Source: Promethearchaeum sp. (lineage in GTDB: Archaea; Asgardarchaeota; Lokiarchaeia; Sigyniarchaeales; Promethearchaeaceae). From it: a stretch of 5,330 nucleotides of DNA. The position numbers were made by a program, and so were the translations under genes. Below the pieces are notes generated by a model, which saw only the letters and a program-made list of their open reading frames with translations, had not been told where the DNA came from and did not search any database. Shown piece by piece: positions 4,719-5,330 of this stretch (position 1 is its first letter; each line of letters begins with the position of its first letter). The stretch is from NCBI GenBank assembly GCA_030611625.1, contig JAUWPK010000261.1:1-5330 (forward strand), given 5' to 3'.

Positions 4719-5330
4719 ATGAGTGTAGGAAATATGGCGCCAACCGATGATGATCGGAAAATAAAATCATTAAGAGTATCGGAAATTGCAAAAGGTTCGG
4801 CAGGAAGATTTATGTGTCGGATGAATATTGCTATAATTAAAGAATTAAATATAAAACCCGGTGAGATTGTAGAGATTATTGGAAAACACAATACTGCTGC
4901 AATTTTATTTCCATCTTCAGATAATTCGGATGAAATTATACGATTGGATGGATTAACAAGACGTAATGCGGGCGTGGCAATTGGAGAATATGTTAAAATT
5001 AGGAAATGTTATTATTCGGTTGCAAATAGAGTAGTCCTGAGTTTTATTCAATCGGATCTTAAAATCACTTCAGAAAAGCAAATAAAATTAAATTTATTAA
5101 ATAAACCCCTAAAAGAGGGTGAAATTATTAATGTTTCCGGCTCAAATTTGGCAAAAAAAGAACAAGCAGGTCCTTATCAGGATTTAAAAGAAATGATGCC
5201 TTTTCTAAAATCTCCTACAGTTTCAATTGGAGAGGTACAATTCGCAGTAATTGAAACGGAGCCAAAAGGAATAGTTCAAATCCAAAACTCCACCAATATT
5301 GAAATTAGAGAAGGATTTGTGGCTATCAAT
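4719..5330 (+). CDS. CDC48/VAT-like AAA+ ATPase, N-terminal domains only (cut by window edge)
   Basis: The frame is open for 204 codons to the window end. Residues 16-107 form the double-psi beta-barrel (VAT-Nn/CDC48_N): LRVSEIAKGSAGRF, KPGEIVEIIGKH, and the signature IIRLDGLTRRNAGVAIGE (73-90) then YVKIRK. Residues about 115-200 match the second N subdomain (CDC48_2), with PLKEGEIINV and FAVIETEPKGIVQI. CDC48/VAT proteins are hexameric unfoldases that extract and unfold proteins with ATP; the AAA+ modules should follow beyond the edge. I cannot exclude a shorter protein with only the N-domain. The start is uncertain: the ATG at 4719 has no SD, and the ATG at 4734 (M6) has GTAGGA only 3 nt upstream. 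The gene follows PSTK by 40 nt on the same strand, so it could be part of the same transcript. Confidence 0.9.
   Translation, partial: MSVGNMAPTDDDRKIKSLRVSEIAKGSAGRFMCRMNIAIIKELNIKPGEIVEIIGKHNTAAILFPSSDNSDEIIRLDGLTRRNAGVAIGEYVKIRKCYYSVANRVVLSFIQSDLKITSEKQIKLNLLNKPLKEGEIINVSGSNLAKKEQAGPYQDLKEMMPFLKSPTVSIGEVQFAVIETEPKGIVQIQNSTNIEIREGFVAIN

Noticed and set aside
4706..4891. Minus-strand frame of 61 codons
   Set aside because: It is antisense to the clearly recognisable CDC48 N-domain.

Overview
The window looks like a piece of an Asgard archaeon, most likely Lokiarchaeota-like. It combines a Rab/Ras-type small GTPase, an archaeal/eukaryotic-type L-seryl-tRNA(Sec) kinase (PSTK), a CDC48/VAT N-domain and a V4R protein in very AT-rich DNA with archaeal TATA/BRE-like promoters. 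PSTK is known in few archaea (Methanococcales, Methanopyrus, Lokiarchaeota); of these, Rab-like GTPases point to Asgards. This placement is inference from gene content, not from a marker gene.

Layout. Positions 1-541 (minus) hold the N-terminal part of an exported LamG/concanavalin-like protein that runs off the left edge. A 360-nt AT-rich gap separates it from a plus-strand run: a Rab-like GTPase (902-1456), a small CAPC thioredoxin-fold protein (1546-1833), a V4R-domain protein (1903-2388) and a stand-alone AsnC/RAM-type domain (2405-2653). The last two are probably co-transcribed from their own TATA box and translationally coupled. Converging on them is a minus-strand gene (2668-3309) with a possible longin-like N-terminal domain and a C-terminal winged helix. 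After a 209-nt divergent intergenic region comes a two-gene operon: a GIY-YIG nuclease (3519-3809) overlapping PSTK (3806-4678) by ATGA. Finally the N-terminal domains of a CDC48/VAT-like AAA+ protein (4719 onward) run off the right edge.

How the genes may work together. The operon 3519-4678 has a well-placed BRE/TATA that predicts a leaderless mRNA, with a perfect 16-bp palindrome abutting it that could be an operator. PSTK makes O-phosphoseryl-tRNA(Sec) for selenocysteine synthesis. The left cluster is more speculative: a Rab-like GTPase, a V4R protein (the domain proposed as the ancestor of TRAPP subunit Bet3) and a putative longin-like protein sit within about 2.4 kb. These resemble the folds in the eukaryotic TRAPP Rab-exchange complex, but each is also common alone in archaea and the longin assignment rests only on a secondary-structure reading.

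Several starts need care. GTG/TTG codons upstream of the GTPase, V4R and winged-helix genes extend the frames, but SD placement or domain boundaries favour the internal ATGs at 902, 1903 and 3309. No rRNA, tRNA, CRISPR array or insertion sequence was recognised.
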